A stretch of 64,000 bases of DNA from NCBI RefSeq assembly GCF_040645195.1, contig NZ_JBEYXW010000007.1, positions 124,001-188,000 on the forward strand. The letters are read 5' to 3'. This document shows positions 45,789-54,123 of the stretch, one piece after another (the first letter of the stretch is position 1; every line of letters begins with the position of its first letter). The position numbers were made by a program, and so were the translations under genes. The notes under the pieces were generated by a model. That model saw only the letters and a program-made list of their open reading frames with translations, searched no databases and had not been told where the DNA came from. Source of the stretch: Prauserella_A sp040645195. GTDB lineage: Bacteria; Actinomycetota; Actinomycetes; Mycobacteriales; Pseudonocardiaceae.

Positions 45789-46202
45789 GTGTGGGTCGAC
45801 GAGAGCGCGCAAAACAAGGACAAGGCCAACCCGGCCAGCTGGGTCGAACAAATCGGCCAGGCGACCAACCAGCTCGGCAGCTTCGCCTACGACGAAGCCA
45901 CACTCACCCGGATAGCCGACCGCTGGCAACTCATCGCAGACAAATGCGACGACGCACTGGGGAAGTCGGACAGGTTAACCAACATCGTCGGGCCTGGCCT
46001 CGATCCGGGAAGCAACGCGATGGCAGCCAAGGCCAACGAGTCCGGCCACGCCTACGTCGACATGATGAAGTCCATGCGCGCGTACTGCCAGGCACAGGCA
46101 GACCACTGCCGCAAAGCCCTCGGCACCTACACCGAACACGAAGACAACACCGCGGCAACAATCGGCAAGCACAACCCAGGCGAGGAAGGCGGGATCATCT
46201 GA
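45789..46202 (+). CDS. WXG100-like T7SS protein
   Basis: 137 residues from GTG 45789 (GGGGAG eight bases upstream). Helical hairpin type: DEATLTRIADRWQLIADKC, a loop (GPGLDPGSNAM), then a second long helix with Cys residues (AYCQAQADHCRKA). Y114-T-E-H-E118 fits the YxxxD/E type VII export signal near the C-terminus. No signal peptide is seen. Its stop overlaps the DUF3558 lipoprotein start by one base (TGATG). The stretch has visibly lower GC than its surroundings. Such pairs are common in Pseudonocardiaceae and are thought, not shown, to be secreted. Confidence 0.72.
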   Translation: MWVDESAQNKDKANPASWVEQIGQATNQLGSFAYDEATLTRIADRWQLIADKCDDALGKSDRLTNIVGPGLDPGSNAMAAKANESGHAYVDMMKSMRAYCQAQADHCRKALGTYTEHEDNTAATIGKHNPGEEGGII

Positions 46203-46840
46203 TGCGCCTCTATCGGGCCGCACCGCTGGTATTGATCAGCGCGGCAGCCATCGCCAGCTGCTCCAGCACCCAAGCCGGAACACCACAAACCAACATCACC
46301 ACGACCCCATCGAACACACCCACCACACCAGCGCCTACCACGACAACCACCTCAGGTCTGCCCGCCTACGGCGCACCCAAAGTTGAAAACCCCATCGACA
46401 ACACCCAACCCTTCCAAAACGATCCCTGCTCAATGCTCACCGCCGACCAAGTGCGGGAAATCTTCGGCAAACCACTCCAAGGCGAAGCAAGCGATGGCAC
46501 AACCGGGCTCGACTGCAGCTGGCGCGACGGGCGCGGCGCCACACTCGGACTCGGCTGGGTCACCTCCGTCCGACAGGGCTTGTCCCCCTTCTACGCCAAC
46601 CGGGCCAACAACGCCTTCTTCGAAGAACTGCCACCCATCAACGGCAACCCGACGATCGCCTACGGAGGAATCGACGACCGCGCTGGCGGTTATTGCCAAG
46701 TCGTAGTAGGCGTGACCGACGAACTCGTCTACCAAGTCTCAACACGCCAATCTCAATCCAAAATCGGCCAGGCAGACCCATGCGAAGTGGCACATACCAT
46801 TGCCGGAATGACACTGGACACGATGCGAGGGGACGCGTGA
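46202..46840 (+). CDS. DUF3558 family lipoprotein
   Basis: 212 residues. The signal peptide ends in a lipobox with Cys20 (AAIASC), followed by a long Thr/Pro-rich linker (TTTPSNTPTTPAPTTTTTSG). The folded domain has DPCSMLTADQVREIFG and LDCSWRD, typical of DUF3558. The protein is anchored outside the membrane and its function is unknown. GC is low: one sampled 60-base line has 35 G/C. It is translationally coupled to the WXG100-like gene upstream. Confidence 0.85.
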   Translation: MRLYRAAPLVLISAAAIASCSSTQAGTPQTNITTTPSNTPTTPAPTTTTTSGLPAYGAPKVENPIDNTQPFQNDPCSMLTADQVREIFGKPLQGEASDGTTGLDCSWRDGRGATLGLGWVTSVRQGLSPFYANRANNAFFEELPPINGNPTIAYGGIDDRAGGYCQVVVGVTDELVYQVSTRQSQSKIGQADPCEVAHTIAGMTLDTMRGDA

Positions 46841-46995
46841 TGGCCGAGGTCGACGACCGGAGCGTCACCGCCCGCGAGCTGCACGGTCGCCTGAAAGTCT
46901 GCTTCTTCGCCTTCGCTGACACGCCGCCGGACGCTATGGCTTCCAGTCACTGGAAGGTCAAAACCGTTTACAACGGCTCGATGCCCTCGGCGTGA
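46840..46995 (+). CDS. Small or truncated third gene of the DUF3558 operon
   Basis: 51 residues from ATG 46840, which overlaps the lipoprotein stop by one base (TGATG). The N-terminal MAEVDDRSVTARELHGRLK looks like a real start, but the remainder (VCFFAFADTPPDAMASSHWK) runs through a hairpin and past the end of the convergent carbonic-anhydrase-like gene. It is probably the stub of a longer gene lost at the right edge of this island. It could be only a chance coupled frame. Confidence 0.3.
   Translation: MAEVDDRSVTARELHGRLKVCFFAFADTPPDAMASSHWKVKTVYNGSMPSA
46940..46956. terminator. Hairpin at the end of the DUF3558 island
   Basis: Arms CTTCCAG and CTGGAAG with loop TCA. It lies between the lipoprotein and the convergent gamma-carbonic-anhydrase gene. 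It has no T run and is a weak call. Confidence 0.4.
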
Positions 46996-47486
46996 CGGCG
47001 GGCGAGCTCCTGGTAGATCGCGGCGTTGTGCTCGATCCAGATGCGGGCGGTGTCGGTCAGCGGCACGAACTTCTTGGCGGGGCTGCCCAGCGCGACGACC
47101 TCCGCTGGCACCTCGGTGCCGGGCGTGACGGTGGCGCCGGCCGCGACGAGCGTGCGCTCACCGATCGTCGCCTTGTCGAGCACCGTCGCGCCGTTACCGA
47201 TCAGCGCCTGCTCGCCGACGGTGCAGTCGTGCACGATGCACGAATGGCCGACGGTGGCGTTCCTGCCGACCTCGCACACGCCGTCATTGACGTGCAGCAC
47301 CGAGTTGTCCTGGATGTTGGCACCCTCGCGGATAATGATCCTGCCGAAATCGGCCCTGATGACGGCGCCGTACCAGACGGAGGCGTCCTTCTCGACGATG
47401 ACGTCGCCGATCAGCGTCGCGGTGGGGGCGATCCAGGCGTCGGGGTGCACGGTGGGGCTCACGCCCTCGAAAGCGAACATCGGCAT
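46968..47486 (-). CDS. Gamma carbonic anhydrase-like hexapeptide protein
   Basis: 172 residues from ATG 47486 (ATG 47480 also possible). Left-handed beta-helix repeats run through the protein (PTATLIGDVIVEKDASVWYGA, VGEQALIGNGATVLDKATIGERTLVAAGA). Zinc-histidine candidates: VLHVNDG and GHSCIVHDC. It belongs to the YrdA/PaaY group, in which carbonic anhydrase activity is variable. It is a stand-alone gene on the minus strand at the edge of the low-GC island. Confidence 0.85.
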   Translation of the reverse strand: MPMFAFEGVSPTVHPDAWIAPTATLIGDVIVEKDASVWYGAVIRADFGRIIIREGANIQDNSVLHVNDGVCEVGRNATVGHSCIVHDCTVGEQALIGNGATVLDKATIGERTLVAAGATVTPGTEVPAEVVALGSPAKKFVPLTDTARIWIEHNAAIYQELARRHAEGIEPL

Positions 47487-47590
47487 GGGCAACACCCTAG
47501 ACGCGGCGGGAAAGGAGTCAGGGCGCCTCCGACCTACCCTCAAGGGATCCCCGGACTTCGCGTCAGGAGTGAGGATCAATGCCACTCGGG

Positions 47591-48052
47591 CTACTCGACG
47601 GACGAACCTGATGGCCAGTGAGGGGGCACCCAGTCCCCCTCGGGGTCCGTGGTCTGCCCCACTTCGATCAGATGACCATCGGGATCGCGGATATAGCAGC
47701 GGATCTCGTACTGGTGCTGCTTCGGCGGCGTCAGAAATTGAGCACCCCGCGCGCTCCATTCGGCGTACACAGCCTCGATATCTTTGACGCGAATGTTGAG
47801 GAAGCTGCTGACCCGATTGGGATCATCAGGCGCCTCCAGGGTGACCCCCGGCTTGTCGTCGGTCGGGCCTCCGCCGACGTTGATGACGATCCAACTGTTG
47901 GACAGTGCGACATAGGTCAGCCCTCCTGGGCCGGCGAAGGCCACTCTGCCTCCGAGCACTTCGGTGTAGAAGCGCCGAGAGCGCTCGACATCGCGCGAGA
48001 CGATGAAGTGGACCAGCACGATTCCCTCTGAGGGTGGTGGGAGCTCGGCCAT
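47591..48052 (-). CDS. VOC superfamily (glyoxalase-like) protein
   Basis: 153 residues with the paired beta-alpha-beta-beta-beta repeats of the vicinal-oxygen-chelate fold: VLVHFIVSRDVERSRRFYTEVLGG at the front, NIRVKDIEAVYAEWSARGAQFL in the second half, and YIRDPDGHLIEVGQ. Metal-binding His and Glu (HFIV, IEV) are kept. Relatives include dioxygenases, glyoxalase I and drug-binding proteins; the actual reaction cannot be told. Confidence 0.85.
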   Translation of the reverse strand: MAELPPPSEGIVLVHFIVSRDVERSRRFYTEVLGGRVAFAGPGGLTYVALSNSWIVINVGGGPTDDKPGVTLEAPDDPNRVSSFLNIRVKDIEAVYAEWSARGAQFLTPPKQHQYEIRCYIRDPDGHLIEVGQTTDPEGDWVPPHWPSGSSVE

Positions 48053-48187
48053 CTGCTGCCTCCACTGGGGTTGGGTCTCACACCCGCTTGAGATGGGTGG
48101 GTCGTGTCCTTCTCGATTCCCCGCGTGGTCTCGACGAGCGGGCCATGGGGCGAGAGTACGACGGCTTGCCCCAGAAGTCGCCCTACG

Positions 48188-48222
48188 AAAAAGTCAGGGC
48201 CCCTCCGAAGAGAGGCCCTGAC
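48188..48222 (-). terminator. Intrinsic terminator of tRNA-Thr
   Basis: Arms GTCAGGGCC (48193-48201) and GGCCCTGAC (48214-48222). On the minus strand the hairpin is followed directly by TTTTT (48192-48188). It is the only terminator in the window with a clear T run. Confidence 0.8.
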
Positions 48223-48227
48223 TGCGG

Positions 48228-48301
48228 AGCCGCCTAGGGGAATCGAACCCCTGACCTGCTCATTACGAGTGAGCCGCTCTGGCCGACTGAGCTAAGGCGG
48301 C
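48228..48301 (-). tRNA. tRNA-Thr (CGT anticodon)
   Basis: A full cloverleaf on the minus strand, 74 bases. The acceptor stem pairs GCCGCCT with AGGCGGC; the D-arm reads GCTCAGTCGGCCAGAGC; the anticodon stem is GCTCA/TGAGC with loop CTCGTAA (anticodon CGT); the T-arm reads AGGGGTTCGATTCCCCT. CCA is not encoded. A terminator follows. Confidence 0.95.
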
Positions 48302-48434
48302 GCGGACCGCGTTGGTCTTGAAACAGTATAGACACCCCGGATCACGTCACTTCGCCACCCTGCCATCGTTAGACGCCCTAGGACGCCGGCGTCACTCGAC
48401 CCCGGGTCCGCTGGTGCTCTGGAGGGACCCCTAC

Positions 48435-50108
48435 ATGCGTCGACGCCTGCCCCGCGCGCTGGTACCTCCAGTCATCGCCGCGGTGCTCGTCCTCTCAGCC
48501 ACCCCCGCCGTCGGGCAGACGCTCCCGGCCACACCGGCGCCCGAACCGCGGGACCCCGGGCAGGCACCGATCACCTCACCGCCCAATCCGGCGCCGAAAG
48601 GCAAGGCCGTGGGCGAGGTCGGTACCGCGCTGGCGATGCTGCGCCTGCTGCCGCAGGCCGTGCCGACGAGCGCCGTGCTACCGGGAATGGCCGACGAGCT
48701 GCCACGGCAGTCGGTGCTGGAGGGCGGCTTCGGCATCTCCAGCGCGCAGGCCAACTCCGAGTCGTACCTGACCCACGAACGTTCGATCGCGCAGGCCGCA
48801 CCGCTCGGGCTCGCGGTGGCGGGCAACGCGCCGCAGGCACCGGGCACCATCGTGCAGACGGCTCTGCCGGACAACACCGAACCGACCAGCAGTGGCTTCA
48901 CCGCGCCGGAGAACCCCCTGCTGAACGTCGGTCTGCTGAACGGCAGCGTGCACGCGCGCTGGAGCGAGACCGAGGGGCCGTGCGTAGGCACGATCGCCGA
49001 CGCCAGCACATCGGTGGCCAGCGTTTCGCTGCTCAACGTCATCCCCACGATGCCGGACGTGTCCCAGCTGACCGAAGCCACCGAACCGCTGCGGCAGGCA
49101 CTGCAATCCCTGCCCGGCCCGCTCGCCGATCTCGGGGGCCTGCTCTCCGGCTCCGGCACGGGCAAGCCCAACGCTGACGGCACGGGCGCGGTGCTGAGCA
49201 TGCCGAACACGATGTCGACCCGATCGGTGGTCCGGCTCATCGACATACCCGGCACCGAGCGCAAAGCCGTCGAGTCCACCTCGACACTGCAGGCCGCGGA
49301 CATCAACCTGCTCAAGGGAACCCCGCTCGGTCTGACCATCAAGGTCGTGAGCCAGCCGACGCTGCGAGTGACCTCCACCGGGGACGAGGCGACATCGACC
49401 GTCTCCTACACCGCGCCGGTGCTGTCGGTGGAGCGGGCCGGCGAGACCCTGTTCGAGCTGGACGCCGCCAACCCCACCAAGGACATCCCGATCGGCATCC
49501 CGCTGCCCGGGCTCGCGGATGTGCCCGGCTTCGAGGACATCGCGGACCTGCCGGTGATCGGCGGCGTAGCCGAGCTCGTCGGCGGGCTCACCAAGCCGCT
49601 CACCGACGCCGCGAGTGGTTTGGTGCTCGACCTCGGTGTGCTCCGGCTGAGCATTGCCGGGCTCGAGCAGCGCGGCAGCGAGCAGACCGAACCGTTCCGG
49701 GGCTACCAGCTCGGCGCCGCCGCACGGCTGCTCGACCTGCAGATCCTGCCGACGAAGGCGCTCAAGGACTCCCTGCCTGCCGGGCTCGCCGACGCCCTGC
49801 CCACATCGCTGGCACAGCTGTCGCTCGGCGAGCAGGTGGCGCGGGCCTTCGCGCCCGAGGGCGGGGTCGAATGCGGCGTCACCACCCCGCCGGTGACGCA
49901 GGCTCCGCCGCCCGGTGGCGGCGAGCAGCAGCCCGGCGTGCCGGAGCAGCTGGCGTACACGAACGCGGCGTACTCGACGGTGCCGATGTTCTGGACGGGT
50001 ACGGCACTGCTGCTGCTCGGAGTGGTCCTGGTGGCTGGGTTGCCGAACCGCCGCACGCCCGCCCCGGCACCCGTCAAGCCCTCGCCGCGCCCACGCGACG
50101 ACGGGTAG
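48435..50108 (+). CDS. Large secreted, C-terminally anchored protein of unknown function
   Basis: 557 residues from ATG 48435 (GGAGGGA upstream). The signal peptide is LVPPVIAAVLVLSATPAVG, followed by a Pro-rich linker. The middle is beta-rich and repetitive in Leu/Gly/Pro (SLPGPLADLGGLLSGSGTG), with few Cys. A C-terminal hydrophobic helix (MFWTGTALLLLGVVLVAG) and a basic Pro-rich tail (TPAPAPVKPSPRPRDD) indicate a membrane anchor with most of the protein outside. No enzyme motif is seen. It is next to tRNA-Thr and convergent with holB, with only 13 bases between stops. Confidence 0.75.
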   Translation: MRRRLPRALVPPVIAAVLVLSATPAVGQTLPATPAPEPRDPGQAPITSPPNPAPKGKAVGEVGTALAMLRLLPQAVPTSAVLPGMADELPRQSVLEGGFGISSAQANSESYLTHERSIAQAAPLGLAVAGNAPQAPGTIVQTALPDNTEPTSSGFTAPENPLLNVGLLNGSVHARWSETEGPCVGTIADASTSVASVSLLNVIPTMPDVSQLTEATEPLRQALQSLPGPLADLGGLLSGSGTGKPNADGTGAVLSMPNTMSTRSVVRLIDIPGTERKAVESTSTLQAADINLLKGTPLGLTIKVVSQPTLRVTSTGDEATSTVSYTAPVLSVERAGETLFELDAANPTKDIPIGIPLPGLADVPGFEDIADLPVIGGVAELVGGLTKPLTDAASGLVLDLGVLRLSIAGLEQRGSEQTEPFRGYQLGAAARLLDLQILPTKALKDSLPAGLADALPTSLAQLSLGEQVARAFAPEGGVECGVTTPPVTQAPPPGGGEQQPGVPEQLAYTNAAYSTVPMFWTGTALLLLGVVLVAGLPNRRTPAPAPVKPSPRPRDDG

Positions 50109-50121
50109 GGGCCACGTCGGG

Positions 50122-51315
50122 TCAGCCCTCGCGCAGGGTGATGACCATGGCCTCCACGGCAATACGCGGCTTGACGTTCAAGTCGATCGCCTCGCGGCAG
50201 GCCAGCACGGCTTCGAGACGGCGCAGTGCCGACGCCGGGGTCCACTGCGCCGCGGCGGCGGCACTGTGCTCGGCGTGGTCGGGGTGGTTGAGCGCCGCGC
50301 CTGCGCTGCTCGCGGTCACGAGCACATCGCGGTAGAAACCGGCGAGGTCGACCAGTGCCAGGTCGAGGGTGTCCCGTTGGGTGCGCGTCGCACGCGACTT
50401 CTGCCTCTTCTCCAGCTGCCGCACCGCGGCATCGGCGGCCCGCTTCGCCGCTGCGACGCCCTTGCCCGTGCCGCCGGATCCCATGGCCGTGCGCAGCGCG
50501 TCCTGCTCGACCTCGTCACGCGCCTTGCTCTCCTCGGTCGCGTCGTCCTCGGCTGCCTTGATCAGCTCGTCGGCGCAGGCGAACACGTCCGCGGGCCTGC
50601 GAAGCCCCAGCGGAATGCGCAGTACCGCGTCGCGGCGCCTGCGCGCGCTTTCATCGGTGGCCAGCCTGCGCGCCCTGCCGACGTGCCCGCCGCATACCGA
50701 CGCGGCCCACTGCGCCATCTGCTCTTCAACGCCGTCCCGCTCGACGAGCACCTGGGCAATCGCTTCGGCCGGCGGTGTGCGCAGCGTGATGCGCCGGCAG
50801 CGCGAGCGGATCGTGACGGAGACGTCCTCGGGGTGGTCCGACGGCGCGCAGAGCAGGAAGACCGTGCGCTCTGGCGGCTCCTCCACCGCCTTGAGCAGAG
50901 CGTTGGCGGCGCCCTCGGTGAGCCGGTCGGCGTCTTCGATGATCACGACCTGCCAGCGGCCGGTCGTGGGCCTGCGCGCGGCGGCCTGGACGAGGGCCCG
51001 CATCTCGGCGACCGAGATCGACAGCCCTTCCGGCACCACGAGCCGGACATCGGCGTGCGTCCCAGCCAGCGTGGTCCGGCAGCCGGTGCATTCACCGCAG
51101 CCGAGGCCGAGGTTGCATTCCAGCGCGGCGGCGAAGGTGCGTGCGGCCACCGATCGGCCCGAACCGGGCGGGCCGGTGAACAACCACGCATGCGTCATCG
51201 CTCCCGCATCGGTGGACTCCCCGGACACCAGCGCTGCCGCCGACGCTGCTGCCACGGACAGCACCTCGATGGCCGGTTCCTGGCCGACCAGCTGCGACCA
51301 CACAGCTCCGGTCAC
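50122..51315 (-). CDS. holB: DNA polymerase III delta' subunit
   Basis: 397 residues from GTG 51315, overlapping the upstream stop (GTGA). Clamp-loader fold: GPPGSGRS replaces the Walker A lysine by arginine (residue 56), consistent with the non-hydrolysing delta' subunit. Four zinc cysteines are at 69, 75, 78 and 81. VVIIEDADRLTEGAANALLKAVEEPP is the classic delta'/tau sensor region. It helps load the sliding clamp during replication. It is translationally coupled to the MFS/Tmk-like gene, as in many actinobacteria where tmk precedes holB. Confidence 0.93.
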   Translation of the reverse strand: MTGAVWSQLVGQEPAIEVLSVAAASAAALVSGESTDAGAMTHAWLFTGPPGSGRSVAARTFAAALECNLGLGCGECTGCRTTLAGTHADVRLVVPEGLSISVAEMRALVQAAARRPTTGRWQVVIIEDADRLTEGAANALLKAVEEPPERTVFLLCAPSDHPEDVSVTIRSRCRRITLRTPPAEAIAQVLVERDGVEEQMAQWAASVCGGHVGRARRLATDESARRRRDAVLRIPLGLRRPADVFACADELIKAAEDDATEESKARDEVEQDALRTAMGSGGTGKGVAAAKRAADAAVRQLEKRQKSRATRTQRDTLDLALVDLAGFYRDVLVTASSAGAALNHPDHAEHSAAAAAQWTPASALRRLEAVLACREAIDLNVKPRIAVEAMVITLREG

Positions 51316-53396
51316 GACGACGCCTCCACCACCGCAGGCGCGAGCCCGGATGCCTGCCCCACGAGCGTGGCCTGCACGGCCGTACGTACGCGCTCGGCGA
51401 CGTCGTCCTCGGTGCCATCGGCCTCCACGACCACGTAGCGGTCCGGATCGGCGGACGCCATCTCGGTGAGCAGTTGCTGCACACGCCAATGGTGCTGCGC
51501 CGAGTCGGCCGCCTCGGCATCCGCCCCGGGATCCGCGTCGAGCAGCACCGTGATGTCGGGCCTCAGCCGGCCGGTTGCCCAGTCGGCGAGGCCTTCGAGC
51601 TCTGCGGCATCCAGCCCGGCCACCGCGGACAGGTGCGCCAGCGGGGAGTCGACGAACCGCTCCATCACCACGATGGCACCCGAGTCGAGCGCCGGCTGCA
51701 CGTCGCGCTCGACGATGTCGGCCCGGACGGCCGCGGCGGCCAGTGCCTGCGCACGCGCACCGGACAGCGACGCACCCGAGACCAGGGTGGCAAGGCGCTG
51801 GTTGTCGAGTGCCGGGTCCGCGGCGAGCACGACCTTGCGCGGGCCCCCGGAAAGCCACCCGGCCAGCTTGGTCGCCTGCGTCGCCGTGTCGGTCGCCGTC
51901 GTGCCCTCGACCGCGATGAGCAGGCCGTTCACCCTACGCGGTTTGCGCCGGATCACGTTCCGCAGATCGGCGAGTATCGGCTCGGTACGGCGAGAGTCCA
52001 TCTGCCGGTACGCGATGATCCCGACGAGCGCCGCGAGCAGGCCACCGCCCAGCAGCACCGGCCGCGTGCCGTCGATGGTGAGCACGTTGCCGAACACCGT
52101 TATGTGCCGCGGCTGCACGACACCGATGAGCGCCGAAACCGCCGTGGTCGACCCAAAGATGATGATCTTCATCAACGACTGGTAGATAGCGTTGATGCGG
52201 CCGCGGATGGAATCGTCGACCTGCGAGCCGATGATCGTCACGCCGGTGAGGAACGCCGCGCCTGCGCAGGCACCCACCACAGCCACGGCCACCAGCGACA
52301 CCGAAAGGTGCGGTGAGAGGGCCACGATGATCAGCGCGAGCCCCGCTAGCACGATCCCGATGCCGAACAACCGGTCGTGCGGCAGGCGCCGCGCGAGCTT
52401 CGGCACCATCGCCAGCCCAACGGCGGCCCCGACGAACACCGCGACGAACAGCAGACCGAACGACGAGTCACCACCGCCGAGACTCGACGAGTACGGCTTG
52501 GCGGCACCGACCACAGCACCGCCGGCGGCGAACGCCCCCATCATGCCGATCAGCAGGCCCCGCACGAGTGGCGTTGTGCGGATGAAACGCAGGCCATCTC
52601 GGAACATCGCCCGGAGGCCGCCCGGCTCCTCGTCCGCCGCGGTCTTCGGCACCGCGCCTGCCGCGGGCACCGGGTGCACGTTGCGCAGCGACAGCTCCGG
52701 GATCCGGGTCGCCACCAGGATGGCGCTGGCAAGGTAGAGCAGGCTGTTGATGATCACGACAGCGTTGGCGATACCCCACCTGCCCAGCACGTCCGGAGGC
52801 AGGCTGAACGCCGTCTGGATACCCGTGAGGATCGAGTACAGGCCCGCGCCCGTCACCACCGCAAGGCCGTAGGTCATCACCATGCCGAGCTGGTTGGCCG
52901 TCTCCACCTGGTCCGGCCTGCGCAGCAGGTTCGGCACGGCGGCGTCCTTGGACGGGATCCACATCATCGCGGCGGAGCCGACCAGGAAGTTGGCGATGAA
53001 CAGCCAGATCGGCGAGCCGACGATCACGATCGAAAGCAGCAGACCGAACCGCAGCAGGTCGGCGACGATCATCACCTTGCGGCGGTCGAACCGGTCGGCG
53101 AGCAGCCCGCCGAGCGGCGCGAACAGCAGGCCGGGCAGCAGGTTGGTCAGCACGACACCCACGAACGCGAAGTTCTGGGCCATGTAGTTGTCGGTGAACT
53201 TGGTGACCAGGCCCGTCAGCGCGAGCAGCGACAGCCAGTCGGCGACGCTACAGAGATAGGTGACGCCCCACAGCCTGCGAAACGGCCGGATCGCAAGGAC
53301 CCGGCGCGCTCTGTTGACCGTGGACGCCTCTCTTCGCGCCGATGCCGTGGCGTCGGCTCCGGCGGTCCCCTGGGCTGCCTCGCTGATGTACCCCAC
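51312..53396 (-). CDS. MFS transporter fused to a degenerate thymidylate-kinase domain
   Basis: 694 residues from GTG 53396. Residues about 35-465 are a 12-helix MFS transporter with the loop motif GGLLADRFDRRK. Residues about 490-694 look like thymidylate kinase (LIAVEG..., DITVLLDADPG, QQLLTEMASADPDRYVVVEADG). The P-loop reads EGTTATDTATQ (497-507), where active kinases have EGxDGxGKxT, and the DRY motif is ERF (579-581). The lysine, glycines and Asp are lost, so kinase activity is doubtful. It could be a regulatory, nucleotide-sensing or vestigial domain. GTGA coupling to holB is retained. Confidence 0.85.
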   Translation of the reverse strand: MGYISEAAQGTAGADATASARREASTVNRARRVLAIRPFRRLWGVTYLCSVADWLSLLALTGLVTKFTDNYMAQNFAFVGVVLTNLLPGLLFAPLGGLLADRFDRRKVMIVADLLRFGLLLSIVIVGSPIWLFIANFLVGSAAMMWIPSKDAAVPNLLRRPDQVETANQLGMVMTYGLAVVTGAGLYSILTGIQTAFSLPPDVLGRWGIANAVVIINSLLYLASAILVATRIPELSLRNVHPVPAAGAVPKTAADEEPGGLRAMFRDGLRFIRTTPLVRGLLIGMMGAFAAGGAVVGAAKPYSSSLGGGDSSFGLLFVAVFVGAAVGLAMVPKLARRLPHDRLFGIGIVLAGLALIIVALSPHLSVSLVAVAVVGACAGAAFLTGVTIIGSQVDDSIRGRINAIYQSLMKIIIFGSTTAVSALIGVVQPRHITVFGNVLTIDGTRPVLLGGGLLAALVGIIAYRQMDSRRTEPILADLRNVIRRKPRRVNGLLIAVEGTTATDTATQATKLAGWLSGGPRKVVLAADPALDNQRLATLVSGASLSGARAQALAAAAVRADIVERDVQPALDSGAIVVMERFVDSPLAHLSAVAGLDAAELEGLADWATGRLRPDITVLLDADPGADAEAADSAQHHWRVQQLLTEMASADPDRYVVVEADGTEDDVAERVRTAVQATLVGQASGLAPAVVEASS

Positions 53397-53510
53397 CCCA
53401 TAACACCCGGCAGTGATGTCAGGCCAGGGTAGCCCGCATCACTGTGCGTGCGCTGAGGCACCGGCGAAAACACCCACTGTTATGAGCTGAGCACGAATTG
53501 CTGATCAAAC

Positions 53511-54026
53511 TCAGTCGAATAGGCCGGTAATGCTTTCGATGAAACTCGTGACGAATTGAATGGCGACAATCCCGAACACCGCCATCAGCACCAGTGCGAC
53601 GATCACGCCGGCCGAACCCCTGGTCGGCTTGCGCAGGAGCTGCTGCTCTGGCTGTGGCTCACGCGGTGTGCTCCGGCGCCTGAGCATCTGCGGCAGCAGC
53701 CGCGCAGGAGCGGTCCAACCGCGCTGCGCCGGTACCTCCGCCCCGTCCGGCTCCGGTTCCCGTGCGGCCGGGACGGCTGGCTCCGCGCTGGGATCGGCCT
53801 GCGCCGGCGCGTCGGGTTGCCGCTCGTCGCCGCCCAGCGCGGCGTCGACCATCCCCCGCACCATGTCGGGGTCCGCCTCGACCGGCTTCGCGATCTCTAC
53901 GGCACCGAAGTCGTACCTCTCGGGCGCGCTGGGGAAATCCGGTTGACCGCTGGTCACGAGTCCGGAAAGCGGATCACCGAAGGTCTGCGACGGTTCGGGC
54001 GCCTGGGTACCGTCCCCGTTGGCCAC
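53511..54026 (-). CDS. C-terminally anchored membrane protein, function unknown
   Basis: 171 residues from GTG 54026, with GGAGG at a good distance. The body is acidic and Pro/Ala-rich, with EPAVPAAREPEPDG and a basic patch (RLLPQMLRRRSTPRE). The only hydrophobic segment is near the C-terminus (SAGVIVALVLMAVFGIVAIQF), followed by SFIESITGLFD. No domain is recognised. It lies between topA and the MFS/Tmk-like gene, on the same strand, 97 bases past the topA stop. Confidence 0.7.
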   Translation of the reverse strand: MANGDGTQAPEPSQTFGDPLSGLVTSGQPDFPSAPERYDFGAVEIAKPVEADPDMVRGMVDAALGGDERQPDAPAQADPSAEPAVPAAREPEPDGAEVPAQRGWTAPARLLPQMLRRRSTPREPQPEQQLLRKPTRGSAGVIVALVLMAVFGIVAIQFVTSFIESITGLFD

Positions 54027-54123
54027 GCGTCCTCCTTCACCGGTTCTCAATCCTGTTGTCCAGGGTATCGATCCGGTCACGCAGCGCATCCACCAACGGG
54101 GGCGCTCTAGCGGTGACCCACCG

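Noticed and set aside
51145..51170. Arg instead of Lys in the Walker A of holB
   Set aside because: Loss of ATP hydrolysis in delta' is normal for the clamp loader, so this is not a defect.
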